Shown here: piece after piece, positions 1 to 8,823 of the stretch
How positions within the stretch are numbered: position 1 is the first letter of the stretch
Layout of the letters: the number at the start of each line of letters is the position of its first letter
Assembly (NCBI GenBank): GCA_963738135.1
Contig: CAVTVK010000002.1
Span: 310,001-374,000, forward strand
Direction: 5' to 3'
Origin: Bog-473 sp963738135
GTDB lineage: Bacteria > Actinomycetota > Acidimicrobiia > Acidimicrobiales > RAAP-2
Length of the DNA: 64,000 nucleotides
Made by a program: the position numbers and the translations under genes
The notes under the pieces: model-generated
Database searches by the model: none
What the model was told of the DNA's origin: nothing
Seen by the model: the letters and a program-made list of their open reading frames with translations, nothing else

Positions 1-16
1 GCTCAAGGTGATGGCG

Positions 17-45
17 CCGGCCTGAGGGCCGCCGTCAGGCCGGCG
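17..45. terminator. hairpin between convergent genes
   Basis: A perfect 10-bp inverted repeat, gccggcctga against tcaggccggc, has a 10-base spacer. The left arm contains the in-frame stop TGA (23-25) of a reading frame entering from the left edge on the + strand. The right arm contains the stop of the minus-strand DUF2127 gene. Its place between two converging stops suggests a bidirectional transcription terminator. There is no T run, so intrinsic termination is an inference. The entering + strand frame is too short (8 codons) to identify. Confidence 0.45.
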
Positions 46-841
46 CGCCGGAGGTCGCCCGTTCGATGGCTCCCCAGCCGCTCGACGCCTCACGCCGCGC
101 GTGCTCCGCGGCGTGTCCGCCCCGGAGCCCGAAGAGACGCTTGGCCAGGAGCAGGTAGATCACCACGGCGAGGTTGATGATCAGGGCGATGATCTTGAAG
201 ACGCTCACGCCGTTGGTCAGCTCGTAGATCTCGAAGGGGACGAGAGCCGTGGTGGCGATGAACGTCAGGTACTCGGCCCAGCGCTTGTTGAGCCACAGTC
301 CGACCATCTCGGCCGCCTCCAGCGCACTGAAGGCCAGGAGGACCACCCCGAGGATCCGCAGATGCGTCGGGGAATACTGGAAGGCGCGCCCGAAATAGCC
401 CAGGAGTCCGCGCGCCTGGGAGGCACCGGGAGTCCCGCCGGCCAGATCGTTCATGATGTTCTGGTAGTCGTGATGCAGTGCCTGGTCGTGCGCGGCGAAG
501 GTGAAGAGCGCCACGGCCAGGCCGCCCAGGACCACCACGTGGATGGCGCGGTCGACCGCAATGAGGCGCAGAATGTAGCGGTCACGCAGCGCCGCACCGC
601 GCAACGGCAGGTGGATCTCGTCGCGCTGTTCGACCCGCTCGCGCCCCGGGTGCGCCGGCACCGGCCGGAGCACCCAGTCGTCGCAGCGGAGGCAGCGGTG
701 CCAGCGCGCGTCCCCGTCCTGGCGCACCACGAGCGCGTCCGAGGGTGCCACCGTGGCGGCGTCCAGGCCCACCAGCACGTGGCCGGACCAGGCACAGGTC
801 AGGAGCTCGTAGCGGTTCGAGAGTCCACGGCGCCCTGGCAC
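35..841 (-). CDS. DUF2127 family membrane protein
   Basis: This 268-residue protein has a soluble N-terminal part of about 90 residues with Cys16 and a pair Cys50/Cys53 in HRCLRC, suggesting a small metal-binding site. Four hydrophobic segments follow at about 100-118, 161-183, 188-204 and 214-233. The arrangement, with FEIYELTNG just before the last helix, matches the DUF2127 family of predicted integral membrane proteins, whose biochemical role is unknown. It ends in an Ala-rich cytoplasmic tail. It is the last gene before a hairpin and converges with whatever enters from the left. There is no operon partner on its strand; the next minus-strand gene ends 49 bases upstream of its start. Confidence 0.75.
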   Translation of the reverse strand: MPGRRGLSNRYELLTCAWSGHVLVGLDAATVAPSDALVVRQDGDARWHRCLRCDDWVLRPVPAHPGRERVEQRDEIHLPLRGAALRDRYILRLIAVDRAIHVVVLGGLAVALFTFAAHDQALHHDYQNIMNDLAGGTPGASQARGLLGYFGRAFQYSPTHLRILGVVLLAFSALEAAEMVGLWLNKRWAEYLTFIATTALVPFEIYELTNGVSVFKIIALIINLAVVIYLLLAKRLFGLRGGHAAEHARREASSGWGAIERATSGAPA

Positions 842-889
842 GCCGTCAGGTTACGCAGCCCTCCGGGGATTCTTCTGTGATGACCTGTT

Positions 890-1786
890 TCACTCCAGCC
901 CGGGCAGCACGGCGTCGAGATAGCGCCGGGGCGCCTCGATCATGGGGTAGTGGCCCACCCCCTCGAGCCGGATCGCCGTGGCATCGGGTCGCGCCGCCAG
1001 CAGCGTGTCGACCATGGAGGGGACGGCGATGGGGTCGTCGAGGCCCCACACGACATGCAACGGCGAGGGGTCGGTCTCGATCGCACCGGTGAAACGGCGT
1101 TCGTTGGCCCGGCGCTCCTCGATGTACCGGATCAGTCGGGGAAGGAGCAGATGGCCGTCGTCATGCACGACCTGTGCCGCCGCCGCCGGGACGGGGTCCT
1201 CAGGCCAGCCCGCCGGGACGAGCGGCGTCAACGGGCTGAACGTGTCGCGCAGACTCTGGGTGATGGAGACGGCATCGATCGGGATGCCCGGCGACAGCAG
1301 CTCGTCGGGCAGCCCGAGCAACAGTTGCTGGCCGTTGGAGAGGTGCGCCTGCTCGATGTAGATGCTGCCGTTGGTGACCACGCGCTGCGTGACGTCGACC
1401 GCCCACGAGCCTTCAGCGCGGCGGGCGAGGAGCTCGCCGCCGACGGTGTCGCCCATGTCGTGCGTCAGCAGTGCCAGCCGGTCGACACCGCGCTCCGCCA
1501 CGAAGGCCGCCGCCACGTCGGCCTGGAGCGCCATCGTGTAGTGGCGGTCGGGCTTGGACGAGAGGCCGTATCCGAGCATGTCGAAGAGGAGCACCCGCCG
1601 GCCGGCGCGCAGGCCGTCGAGGACGGCGGCGTAGTCGAACGACGAGGTGGGAAAGCCGTGCAGCACCAGCAGCGGAGGATGGCGTTCGGGTCCGATGGCC
1701 GGCACGTCCACCGTGAAGATGCGGGCACCTGCCAGCTCCCGGTCCGTGCCGATGGCCTCCCAGCCCGCGCTGGTGGCGATCGTCAC
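890..1786 (-). CDS. alpha/beta-fold hydrolase with Asp nucleophile (epoxide hydrolase/dehalogenase type)
   Basis: This 298-residue alpha/beta hydrolase has the oxyanion-hole motif HGFP at 43-46. The nucleophile elbow is LLTHDMGDT, with Asp110 where serine esterases have Ser, and the catalytic His lies in GVGHYPMIEAP near the C-terminus. An Asp nucleophile is typical of epoxide hydrolases, haloalkane dehalogenases and related C-X bond hydrolases, so an esterase role is less likely. The substrate cannot be read from the sequence. There is no signal peptide, so it is cytoplasmic. The gene is divergent from the secreted esterase at 1957, with about 170 bases between the two starts holding both promoters. 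Confidence 0.8.
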   Translation of the reverse strand: MTIATSAGWEAIGTDRELAGARIFTVDVPAIGPERHPPLLVLHGFPTSSFDYAAVLDGLRAGRRVLLFDMLGYGLSSKPDRHYTMALQADVAAAFVAERGVDRLALLTHDMGDTVGGELLARRAEGSWAVDVTQRVVTNGSIYIEQAHLSNGQQLLLGLPDELLSPGIPIDAVSITQSLRDTFSPLTPLVPAGWPEDPVPAAAAQVVHDDGHLLLPRLIRYIEERRANERRFTGAIETDPSPLHVVWGLDDPIAVPSMVDTLLAARPDATAIRLEGVGHYPMIEAPRRYLDAVLPGLE

Positions 1787-1956
1787 GCGCCTGCCTGCAG
1801 CGTGTCGTCCTCCGTCGGCTCCACCGTCATGCTCGCCACTGCGTCGTACGGTAGCGCGCCGGCCGAACGCCGCCCAGGCCAGTTGCGCCGCGTCGCGTAC
1901 GGTGGACGCTCACGATGCCCGCGCCCGCCCCACACCGCGGCTCTTGGTGCGCGCGC

Positions 1957-2919
1957 ATGCGGCTGTTGGGGGCCGCAATCGTCGCGACCGGCCTGCTCCT
2001 GTCGGGTCTCGCGGAGGTCGGTGTGAATGGCGAGTCGGGTGCGGTGGTGCGGGCGACGGCGCACGCCCCTGTTCGCTCTGCGGGCTGCCGGGCGCACCAG
2101 GCCGCACCGCCGCCCGCCGGCGGTCTGCAGACGATGACGGTGAACGGATCGTCGTACCACTACCGTCTGGCCCTGCCTGCGCACCCCGGGCGGGGGAGGG
2201 CCCTCCCGATGATCGTGGAGTTCCAGGGCTACGGGAGCACGGCTCTGGGGATGGCCACCTTGACGCAGCTCCCCGACCGGGGCGCCAGACGGGGATTCGT
2301 GGTCGTCACGCCGGAGGGGCCGGGACACACGTGGCAACTGAGCGGTCGAGGCTCGGACGCCCGATACGTCGAGGCGGTCATGGCAAGGGTGCAGGCTTCG
2401 GTCTGCGTCGACCTGGGCCGCGTCTACGCAGCGGGGTTTTCCCAGGGTGCGGCGTTCACGATCCTCCTGTCGTGCGCGCATCCACGGCAGATGGCCGCCA
2501 TTGCGACGGTCGCGGTGGAGTTTCGCCTGGGTTGCGCGACGCCGCAGCCCTTGCTCGCCTTCCACGGCACGTCCGACCCCGCGGTGCCCTACGAAAACGG
2601 TGCCATGGGCCTTTCGTTGCCCGGTGTGAAGGTGCGCGGCACTCTCCTCAACATGGGCGATTGGGCCCAGCTCGACCGCTGCCGCTCCGTTCCGACCCTG
2701 CGGCGCCTCGGATCTGACGTCCAACGCACCGTGTGGCCGTCGTGCGCCGGCGGAGCCGAGGTGATCCTCTACACGGTGCTGGGTGGCGGCCACACCTGGC
2801 CGGGGGCACTCCGAAGCGCCTCACCGATGTACACGACGGAGACGATCAGTGCCACCAACCTGGCTCTGTCGTTCTTCGCGCGGCACCGGCGCGAGCCGAC
2901 GGGTTCGCGGCCCGGCTGA
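1957..2919 (+). CDS. secreted PHB depolymerase/feruloyl-esterase-like hydrolase
   Basis: The ATG at 1957 is chosen because it puts a hydrophobic signal peptide (residues 5-19) directly after the start; the frame stays open upstream to 1915. The 320-residue product has an alpha/beta hydrolase core of the LpqC/PHB-depolymerase esterase family. GFSQG at 160-164 gives nucleophile Ser162, and a His lies in GGGHTWPG near the C-terminus, a motif typical of this family. Several Cys residues outside the signal suggest disulfides, as expected for an exported enzyme. The likely role is hydrolysis of polyester or feruloyl/acetyl esters outside the cell. Substrate is not assignable. Confidence 0.8.
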   Translation: MRLLGAAIVATGLLLSGLAEVGVNGESGAVVRATAHAPVRSAGCRAHQAAPPPAGGLQTMTVNGSSYHYRLALPAHPGRGRALPMIVEFQGYGSTALGMATLTQLPDRGARRGFVVVTPEGPGHTWQLSGRGSDARYVEAVMARVQASVCVDLGRVYAAGFSQGAAFTILLSCAHPRQMAAIATVAVEFRLGCATPQPLLAFHGTSDPAVPYENGAMGLSLPGVKVRGTLLNMGDWAQLDRCRSVPTLRRLGSDVQRTVWPSCAGGAEVILYTVLGGGHTWPGALRSASPMYTTETISATNLALSFFARHRREPTGSRPG

Positions 2920-2950
2920 GGCCGGCGCTGTGGTGGCAGCGCCGTGCCGG

Positions 2951-3898
2951 TCAGGTGCCGGCCAGCTTGGCGACGACTGGCGCCAACGTCTCCCAGGCGT
3001 CCGACTCGATCGACCAGTAGGAGATCCCGTACTCGGCCCGGCGCCACTCGAGCTCCTCGGCCATCTGGTCGAGCGTCCCCGCCAGGGCCAGGGGCACGTG
3101 CAGCGCGTCGGCGGCGTCGATGCCGAAGGCGGGCGCCATCTGCGCGGCCAGACCCTGGGCGTCGTCGGTCACCAGGACGAAGCCGATCAGGGAGTTGAGC
3201 TCGAGCTCGGCGAAGCGGTCGCCTGCCGCCTCCTTGACCCAGCCGATCTTCGTACGGGTCCGTTCGGGCGTGGCATCCGCGGCCGTTTCCGCACCACCAG
3301 TGCCGTCGCGCAGGTTGACGTTGATGCTGACGATGTCCGCGGTGCGGGCGGCGAAGGAGAGGACCCGCTTGCCGCCGCCGCCGACGATCAGCGGGGGCCC
3401 GGGCCGCTGCACCGGGCGCGGGGTGAGCGTATGCCCCAGCACCTCGTAGTGCTCACCGTGGAAGTTGAACGGCCCGTCGGTGCGCAACAGCCCCTGGACC
3501 ACCTTCACCGCCTCCTCGAAGCGGGCCACGCGTACCGCCGGGTGGTCGTAGGTGAGACCGGCGTCGTCGTAGTCCGTGCGCATCCACCCGGCACCGAGGC
3601 TCATTTCGAACCGGCCGTCGCTGAGGACGTCGAGCGTGGCCGCCTCCTTGGCCAGCACGAAGGGGTGGCGGTAGTCGTTGCCGAAGACCAGTGATCCCAT
3701 GCGGAGCGTGGTGGTGGCCGCGGCCACCGCTGCCAGGGCGGGCACGGGTGCGAGTTGGTCGCCGAAGTGGTCCGGCATGAGCAGTGCGCTGTAGCCCAGG
3801 TCTTCGGCCTTGCGAGCCTGCTCGGCCCAGGAGTGGGCGGTGCCGTCGGGTGCCTTGCTGAGTTGCACGGCGAATCGAAACCTGCGGTCGTGTGCCAT
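2951..3898 (-). CDS. F420-dependent LLM-class oxidoreductase
   Basis: The 315-residue protein starts at ATG 3898 with MAHDRRFRFAVQLSKAP. The open frame extends further upstream, but that part is Arg/Pro-rich and unlike protein. It is a TIM-barrel luciferase-like monooxygenase fold with MPDHFGDQLAPV early, LGAGWM in the middle and a conserved GGGGKRVL segment. The N-terminus resembles the MSMEG_2516-like group of probable F420-dependent enzymes, consistent with an actinobacterium. Substrate is unknown. It lies 28 bases downstream of the large membrane-protein gene on the same strand, so cotranscription is possible, but no functional link is evident. Confidence 0.8.
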   Translation of the reverse strand: MAHDRRFRFAVQLSKAPDGTAHSWAEQARKAEDLGYSALLMPDHFGDQLAPVPALAAVAAATTTLRMGSLVFGNDYRHPFVLAKEAATLDVLSDGRFEMSLGAGWMRTDYDDAGLTYDHPAVRVARFEEAVKVVQGLLRTDGPFNFHGEHYEVLGHTLTPRPVQRPGPPLIVGGGGKRVLSFAARTADIVSINVNLRDGTGGAETAADATPERTRTKIGWVKEAAGDRFAELELNSLIGFVLVTDDAQGLAAQMAPAFGIDAADALHVPLALAGTLDQMAEELEWRRAEYGISYWSIESDAWETLAPVVAKLAGT

Positions 3899-3926
3899 CC
3901 CGCCATGCTGCCGCAGATCGAGACCC

Positions 3927-5783
3927 TCAGGAAGCCGAGGTGAGATCGGGCCAGAGCAGCACACCGCCGACACGGTGCGGCGGCCCGAGCGCCTGGGTGA
4001 AGAGCGCGGTGGCGCAGGCCGCGCCGGGCGCCGTCGGCACGACGGCCACGGTCCTCGTCTGCCAGCGGTGCAGTTGCGCCCGGACCTCCATGGCCGAGAG
4101 GCCCGGCGTGGTGGTTGCACTCCCCTGGCAGCCGGCCAGCGCACCCTGCAACGGCGTGGCCTGTCCCCCGAACGTGTTGGTGCCCGTGGGGCCTGGAATC
4201 ACGGCGAACCCGCCCGGCATGCGGAACTGAAGGTTGGCCATGGCCTGCCACAGCATCGCCGAGTCGTCGGCCGAGGTGGCGAACGGGTAGATGACGGCAT
4301 TCGAGCCCGCCGGGAGCGACCGTGCGCCCTGGGTGAACCATGCCGGGACGTCGGCCGATGCGGCCGTGTAGGGCCAGGCCGGCAGGAGCGGGAGGAGCAG
4401 GACGGCCGCCAGCAGCCCGCCGGCCACGCTGCCGCCCCAGGAGCTGACGCGTCCCGTCGACGAGACCGCTCGCACGACGCGATCGAGCAGCAGGGCCAGG
4501 AGCAGCGCCGCAAAGAGCCAGAAGTAGGTCTCCCACCGCGCCGCCTCGCTGCTCTCGATGAGCGGCAGATGGGACAGCACAATGAAGGGGAGCGGGATCT
4601 GGGTGAAATGCCCGTCGAGGTGCAGATGCGGACCCAAGGACAGGACGAGCGCCAGAGCGCCCATGAGCGCGCTGAACAACGCGATCCGCTTGCGTCGGAG
4701 CACAATGGCGCCCACCACCAGACCGAGCAGGAGGGGCACGCCGACGTAGGACCCGTTCTCCGACGGTGACTCGACGACGATGTTCCCCTGGGGATCCCGC
4801 ACGGCGACGAACGAGTCCCCGAGCGCTGCGTGGCCGAAGGTGAAACGCTGATCGAGTGTGGGGACGAGGAGCCCGAAGGGATCGACGGACTCGCCGGCGA
4901 TGACGTTGGCCGGTTGTGCGGCTCCCGTGATGTGCCCGGGACCGGCCACCGCCACCCACGCCCCGTAGCCCGTGCCGAGGACGACGACGAGCACCGCGCA
5001 CCCGCCCATCTGGGCGAGCCGCTTGCGGTCGAACGCGAGACTCCCGCGCCACACGAACACCGCGCCCACAATGAGAGCGAAGCCTGTCATCAGGACCAGC
5101 GACGCGAACGCTTCGGTCGAGACGTAGAACTCCGCCACGAAGCAGAGACCGACCGCGAAGCCGGCCCACCGCGGAGAGGTCGCCGGGGACCGGAGGAAGC
5201 GGTGCACGAACAGGATGATGAGCGGCGGCACCGCCTGGAACAACAGGAACAGGTGGTCGTTCCCCGTGGCCGCCGTGAAGGGCGAGAACCCGTACAGCAG
5301 CCCACCGACGAACGCGGCCGGCCACCAGGTGACGAAGCGACGGGCCATGGCGAAGAAGCTCAGTGCCGAGGCGAAGATCGCGAGGTCGATCAGGACGTTG
5401 TACGTCGCGATGGGGCCGAACAGAAAGGTGATCGGGAACCCCAGCACCCCGAGGAGCGGCATGGTCGTGTTGTCCATGAGGTTGACCCCGACGGGCGCGT
5501 TGAGCCAATCGTTGACGAAGGGGTTGTGGCCGTGCAGCAGGACCCAAGGGGTCTGGGCGAGGAACCAGATCTCCTCGGGCACGTCGTTGCCGCCGGACGT
5601 CTGAATGGAGTGCGCGATCCCGTGACGCCAGGCATTGCCGTTGGCGAGGAGCGACAGGGCGAGGTAGACGACCGCCACCGAGACCGTGACGAGCCATCCG
5701 GGGGCGACCCGATCCCCGGACTGCGGGGGGACGGCCCCTTCGAAGGCGGCCTCGGTCGGGCGCACCGCCGAGGCGTCACTCAT
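3927..5783 (-). CDS. large polytopic membrane protein, GT-C glycosyltransferase-like
   Basis: This 618-residue protein begins with a short cytoplasmic tail and then has about 10-12 hydrophobic helices up to roughly residue 470, followed by a soluble C-terminal domain. The first extracytoplasmic loop, just after helix 1, holds acidic and Asn residues (DVPEEIWFLAQTP, then LLHGHNPFVNDWLN). A first loop of this kind is typical of GT-C-fold polyprenyl-phosphate-sugar glycosyltransferases. The family assignment is inference; no diagnostic motif was confirmed. If correct, it would transfer a lipid-linked sugar on the outer face of the membrane, which would fit the polysaccharide locus a few kilobases away. 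Start ATG 5783. Confidence 0.6.
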   Translation of the reverse strand: MSDASAVRPTEAAFEGAVPPQSGDRVAPGWLVTVSVAVVYLALSLLANGNAWRHGIAHSIQTSGGNDVPEEIWFLAQTPWVLLHGHNPFVNDWLNAPVGVNLMDNTTMPLLGVLGFPITFLFGPIATYNVLIDLAIFASALSFFAMARRFVTWWPAAFVGGLLYGFSPFTAATGNDHLFLLFQAVPPLIILFVHRFLRSPATSPRWAGFAVGLCFVAEFYVSTEAFASLVLMTGFALIVGAVFVWRGSLAFDRKRLAQMGGCAVLVVVLGTGYGAWVAVAGPGHITGAAQPANVIAGESVDPFGLLVPTLDQRFTFGHAALGDSFVAVRDPQGNIVVESPSENGSYVGVPLLLGLVVGAIVLRRKRIALFSALMGALALVLSLGPHLHLDGHFTQIPLPFIVLSHLPLIESSEAARWETYFWLFAALLLALLLDRVVRAVSSTGRVSSWGGSVAGGLLAAVLLLPLLPAWPYTAASADVPAWFTQGARSLPAGSNAVIYPFATSADDSAMLWQAMANLQFRMPGGFAVIPGPTGTNTFGGQATPLQGALAGCQGSATTTPGLSAMEVRAQLHRWQTRTVAVVPTAPGAACATALFTQALGPPHRVGGVLLWPDLTSAS

Positions 5784-5917
5784 GCCGGGACCGAGACGAC
5801 CGGACGCGAGCCGCCTGCATCGCTGGGCAAGGTAGCAGGCCCCCCGTCGAGTCCATCGGCGCTCGCTGCGGGCACCGGGCCGGGCGTCGGACGGTGGCCC
5901 GACGCGGTCCGGCGCGC

Positions 5918-6829
5918 CTAAATGAAGCTGAAGTCGGGCACCCCGGAGCTGATTCCCTTGAAGAGGTCACCCTTGGCGGCGACCAACTCCTCGGGAGACC
6001 ATGCGGCGTCGCGCGTGACCTGGCCCACGGCCTTGAACGCGCTCATGGCGTAGATGTTGCCGCCGAAGACGACGAGGATCTGGCCCGTGATGTCGGCCGA
6101 CGCGGGCGCCGCCAGGAAGGCGGCCACGTTGGCGATGTTCTGGGGGTCCCAGGCGTCGAAGCCGCCTTCGCCGGCGCTCATCCCGTCGCCGCCGAAGATG
6201 GTCTCGGTCATCCGGGTACGGGCACGCGGTGCGATGGCGTTGGACGTGACACCGTACCGTCCGAGCTCGCGAGCCTCCACCCAGGTGAGTGCTGCAATAC
6301 CTGCCTTGGCCGCCGCGTAGTTCGCCTGTCCCGCGTTGCCGTACAAGCCGGCCTCCGAGGAGGTGTTGATGATGCGACCGGTGACGTCCTGGCCCGACTT
6401 GGCCCGATTGCGCCAGTAGACGGCGGCGTGGTGGGTGGCGGCGAAGTGGCCTTTGAGATGCACGCGGATGACGTCGTCCCAGTCCGACTCGTCCATGTTG
6501 AACGACATCTTGTCCCGGAGGATGCCGGCGTTGTTCACCAGGACGTCGAGGGAACCGAAGGTGTCGATGGCCTGGTCGACGACGTTCTTGCCGCCGGCCC
6601 ACGTGCTGATGTCGTCGCCGTTGACCGCGGCTTCACCGCCGCGCTCCTTAATGAGCGCCACGACTTCCTCGGCCGGGTGCGCGTCCTTCGACGCTTCGCC
6701 GTGCAGCCCGGCGCCGACGTCGTTGACGATGACCCGCGCGCCCTCACCGGCGAGCACGAGTGCTTCTTCGCGTCCGATCCCTCGTCCCGCGCCGGTGACG
6801 ACCGCCACCTTGCCGTCGAGCAGTCCCAT
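5918..6829 (-). CDS. SDR-family oxidoreductase (3-hydroxyacyl-CoA dehydrogenase-like)
   Basis: This 303-residue short-chain dehydrogenase has the classical cofactor motif TGAGRGIG at 12-19, NNAG at 99-102, the catalytic Ser around 157-158, Tyr171 and Lys175 (YAAAK). The extended N-terminal loop after the second strand (VNDVGAGLHGEASKDA) and the C-terminal extension resemble the dehydrogenase domain of multifunctional beta-oxidation enzymes. Oxidation of a 3-hydroxyacyl-CoA or similar lipid substrate is therefore plausible. Asn36-Asp37 after the second strand favours NAD over NADP. It is monocistronic between the membrane-protein gene and the glycerate-kinase gene, both on the same strand, with gaps above 100 bases. 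Confidence 0.82.
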   Translation of the reverse strand: MGLLDGKVAVVTGAGRGIGREEALVLAGEGARVIVNDVGAGLHGEASKDAHPAEEVVALIKERGGEAAVNGDDISTWAGGKNVVDQAIDTFGSLDVLVNNAGILRDKMSFNMDESDWDDVIRVHLKGHFAATHHAAVYWRNRAKSGQDVTGRIINTSSEAGLYGNAGQANYAAAKAGIAALTWVEARELGRYGVTSNAIAPRARTRMTETIFGGDGMSAGEGGFDAWDPQNIANVAAFLAAPASADITGQILVVFGGNIYAMSAFKAVGQVTRDAAWSPEELVAAKGDLFKGISSGVPDFSFI

Positions 6830-6944
6830 GGTGATGCCTCCCTGTGTCGGTCAACGCGCTCAGCCGGCCGCCTCGAAGGAGGAGGGTCCGGCGGCGGGGC
6901 CGATGGCCGCCGCGGCGCGCCAGCAGTGTGGCCGATGGGCGCGT

Positions 6945-7988
6945 TCAGGGGCAAAACCGGGCCACCGCCTCTGCGGTGACCAGGCCGATCAACGTGCCTG
7001 TCTCACTGCGCGCCCGGGCCCGGCCGAACCGGGCCGTCAGGCTGACCACGTCGAGACCGGGCGGTGGCGAGGCCAGCACCGACGCGTCGGCTCCGCCGGC
7101 GATGCACAGGACCGGCAGCGCCCTCCGGTTGGCCCCCCGGGCGCGGGCGAGCTCGAGGACGCCGCCGGGCACCTTGCCGTGGAAGGACGGAGGATCGAGA
7201 TGGCCCTCCCCGGTGACGGCGAGGTCCGCCGTGTCCAGCCGGTCGGCCAACCCGACCAGACCGGCGACGAAGCCGAAGCCGGGCTCGATGCGCGCACCGA
7301 GGGCGACCAGGCCGCCCGCGAGCCCGCCCGCGGCGCCGCCCCCCGCCAGGTCGGTGACGTCGACGCCGGTCTCCTCGCGGTAGCGGGCAGCCACGGCGAC
7401 GAGGCGCCGGCTGAGCTCTGCCACTTGCGCGGGCGTCGCGCCCTTCTGCGGGCCGAACACGATGGCGGCGTCGCCGAAGCGGGTCGTCACGTCGCAGGCC
7501 ACGACGAGCTCGATCCCGTGCAACGCGGCGGGGGAGCCCACGGCCTCGAACGCTCCGAGCCCGCCGTCCGTCGTCGACGACCCGCCGCAACCGACCACAA
7601 TGCGGCGCGCTCCCGCGTCCCGGGCCGCCAGGAGGAGCTGGCCCACGCCCGCCGTCGTGGCGCGGACGGGGTCGTCCTGGCGCGGCCGGGGCAGGAGGGC
7701 CCGACCGGCGGCACGGGACATCTCGATGACCGCGGTGACGGGTGCTCCGCCGTGGGGCGACCGCAGAAGCCGCCACTCGGCCTCGACCCGGGCCCCGAGC
7801 GGGCCCGTCACCGCGGTCGTCCGCGGCGTGCCGCCCAGCGCCAGGAGAAGCCCTTCGCCGCCGTCAGACATGGGCACTTCGTCTGCGGTCCATCCTGCGG
7901 CGCGGGCGGCGCCCGCCATGGCCGCCGCCACCTCCCCCGCGGTTGCCGTTCCCCGGAATTTGTCGGGCGCGGCGACGAGGTGGGGCAC
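6945..7988 (-). CDS. glycerate kinase (GlxK/GarK type)
   Basis: The 347-residue protein opens with APDKFRGTATAGEVAAAM and then PMSDGGEGLLLALGG, the hallmark N-terminus of the class I glycerate-kinase family. A Gly-rich segment (VGCGGSSTTDGGLGAFEAVG) and GEGHLDPPSFHGKVPGG near the C-terminus are also family features. It phosphorylates D-glycerate with ATP and feeds glyoxylate- or serine-derived carbon into glycolysis. Length is slightly below the usual 370-380 residues. Its start lies 51 bases from the 3' end of tRNA-Leu on the same strand. No other glyoxylate genes are nearby. Confidence 0.88.
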   Translation of the reverse strand: MPHLVAAPDKFRGTATAGEVAAAMAGAARAAGWTADEVPMSDGGEGLLLALGGTPRTTAVTGPLGARVEAEWRLLRSPHGGAPVTAVIEMSRAAGRALLPRPRQDDPVRATTAGVGQLLLAARDAGARRIVVGCGGSSTTDGGLGAFEAVGSPAALHGIELVVACDVTTRFGDAAIVFGPQKGATPAQVAELSRRLVAVAARYREETGVDVTDLAGGGAAGGLAGGLVALGARIEPGFGFVAGLVGLADRLDTADLAVTGEGHLDPPSFHGKVPGGVLELARARGANRRALPVLCIAGGADASVLASPPPGLDVVSLTARFGRARARSETGTLIGLVTAEAVARFCP

Positions 7989-8038
7989 GCGGACGAAGCT
8001 ACCGGGTGTGGTGTCGTCGGCCGGGGTGCGAACTGGGG

Positions 8039-8125
<87 letters not shown>

Positions 8126-8203
8126 GGCCCCGCCATGCGGGTGAACAGGGAGTGTACGGCGGTGTGCCTACAGGTGCCGCCTCCGCCCACTAGCCTCCTG
8201 GCC

Positions 8204-8821
8204 ATGAACACTGCATCTGAAACCCCCCGCATCACGGCCGCCGGGGCCGATCTCGAGGGCAGCGGCCGGGTCTTCCAGCAGCTCCTGCAGGAGCGCATCG
8301 TCTTCATCGGCAGCGCCATCGATCAGGCCACCGCCAACCTGGTCTGCGCCCAGCTGGTCCTCCTCGAGGCCGAGAACCCCGAGAAGGACATCTCGCTCTA
8401 CATCAACTCGCCGGGTGGCTCCGTCACCGACGGCCTGGCCATCTACGACACCATGCAGTACGTCCGGCCCGACGTCTCGACCATCTGTGTCGGGCTGGCG
8501 GCCAGCATGGGGCAGTTCCTGCTCTGCGCCGGTGCGCCCGGCAAGCGCTACGCCCTGCCCCACTCGCGCATCCTGATGCACCAGCCCTCGGGGTCGATGC
8601 AGGGCCAGGCGGCCGACATCGCCATCCAGGCCGAGCAGATCATCTACCTCAAGCGGATGATGGCGGAGCGCATCGCCTTCCACACCGGGCAACCCCTGGA
8701 GCGGATTGAGACGGACTCGGACCGCGACCGCTGGTTCACCGCCGACGAAGCGTGCGAGTACGGCTTCATCGACAAGGTGATCGACCGCTCGACGGCGACG
8801 GCGGCTGCGGGGAACAAATAG
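8204..8821 (+). CDS. clpP: ATP-dependent Clp protease proteolytic subunit
   Basis: ATG 8204 gives a 205-residue protein; the frame is open to 8135 but lacks conserved sequence there. It has INSPGGSV at 67-74, nucleophile Ser101 in GLAASMGQF, His126 in MHQP and the third triad residue Asp175 in SDRDRWF, at the spacing of E. coli ClpP. The product is the barrel peptidase that degrades proteins unfolded by ClpX or ClpC ATPases. No Clp ATPase or second clpP lies beside it, unlike the usual clpP1-clpP2-clpX order of actinobacteria, so it may be an additional paralogue. It ends 2 bases before the exporter permease and is probably cotranscribed with it. Confidence 0.93.
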   Translation: MNTASETPRITAAGADLEGSGRVFQQLLQERIVFIGSAIDQATANLVCAQLVLLEAENPEKDISLYINSPGGSVTDGLAIYDTMQYVRPDVSTICVGLAASMGQFLLCAGAPGKRYALPHSRILMHQPSGSMQGQAADIAIQAEQIIYLKRMMAERIAFHTGQPLERIETDSDRDRWFTADEACEYGFIDKVIDRSTATAAAGNK

Positions 8822-8823
8822 AC

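Noticed and set aside
3601..5697. Long minus-strand frame (698 codons) overlapping the membrane protein and F420 oxidoreductase
   Set aside because: Arg/Pro/Gly/His-rich shadow of the 3927-5783 gene in another frame; no domain and no ribosome binding site.
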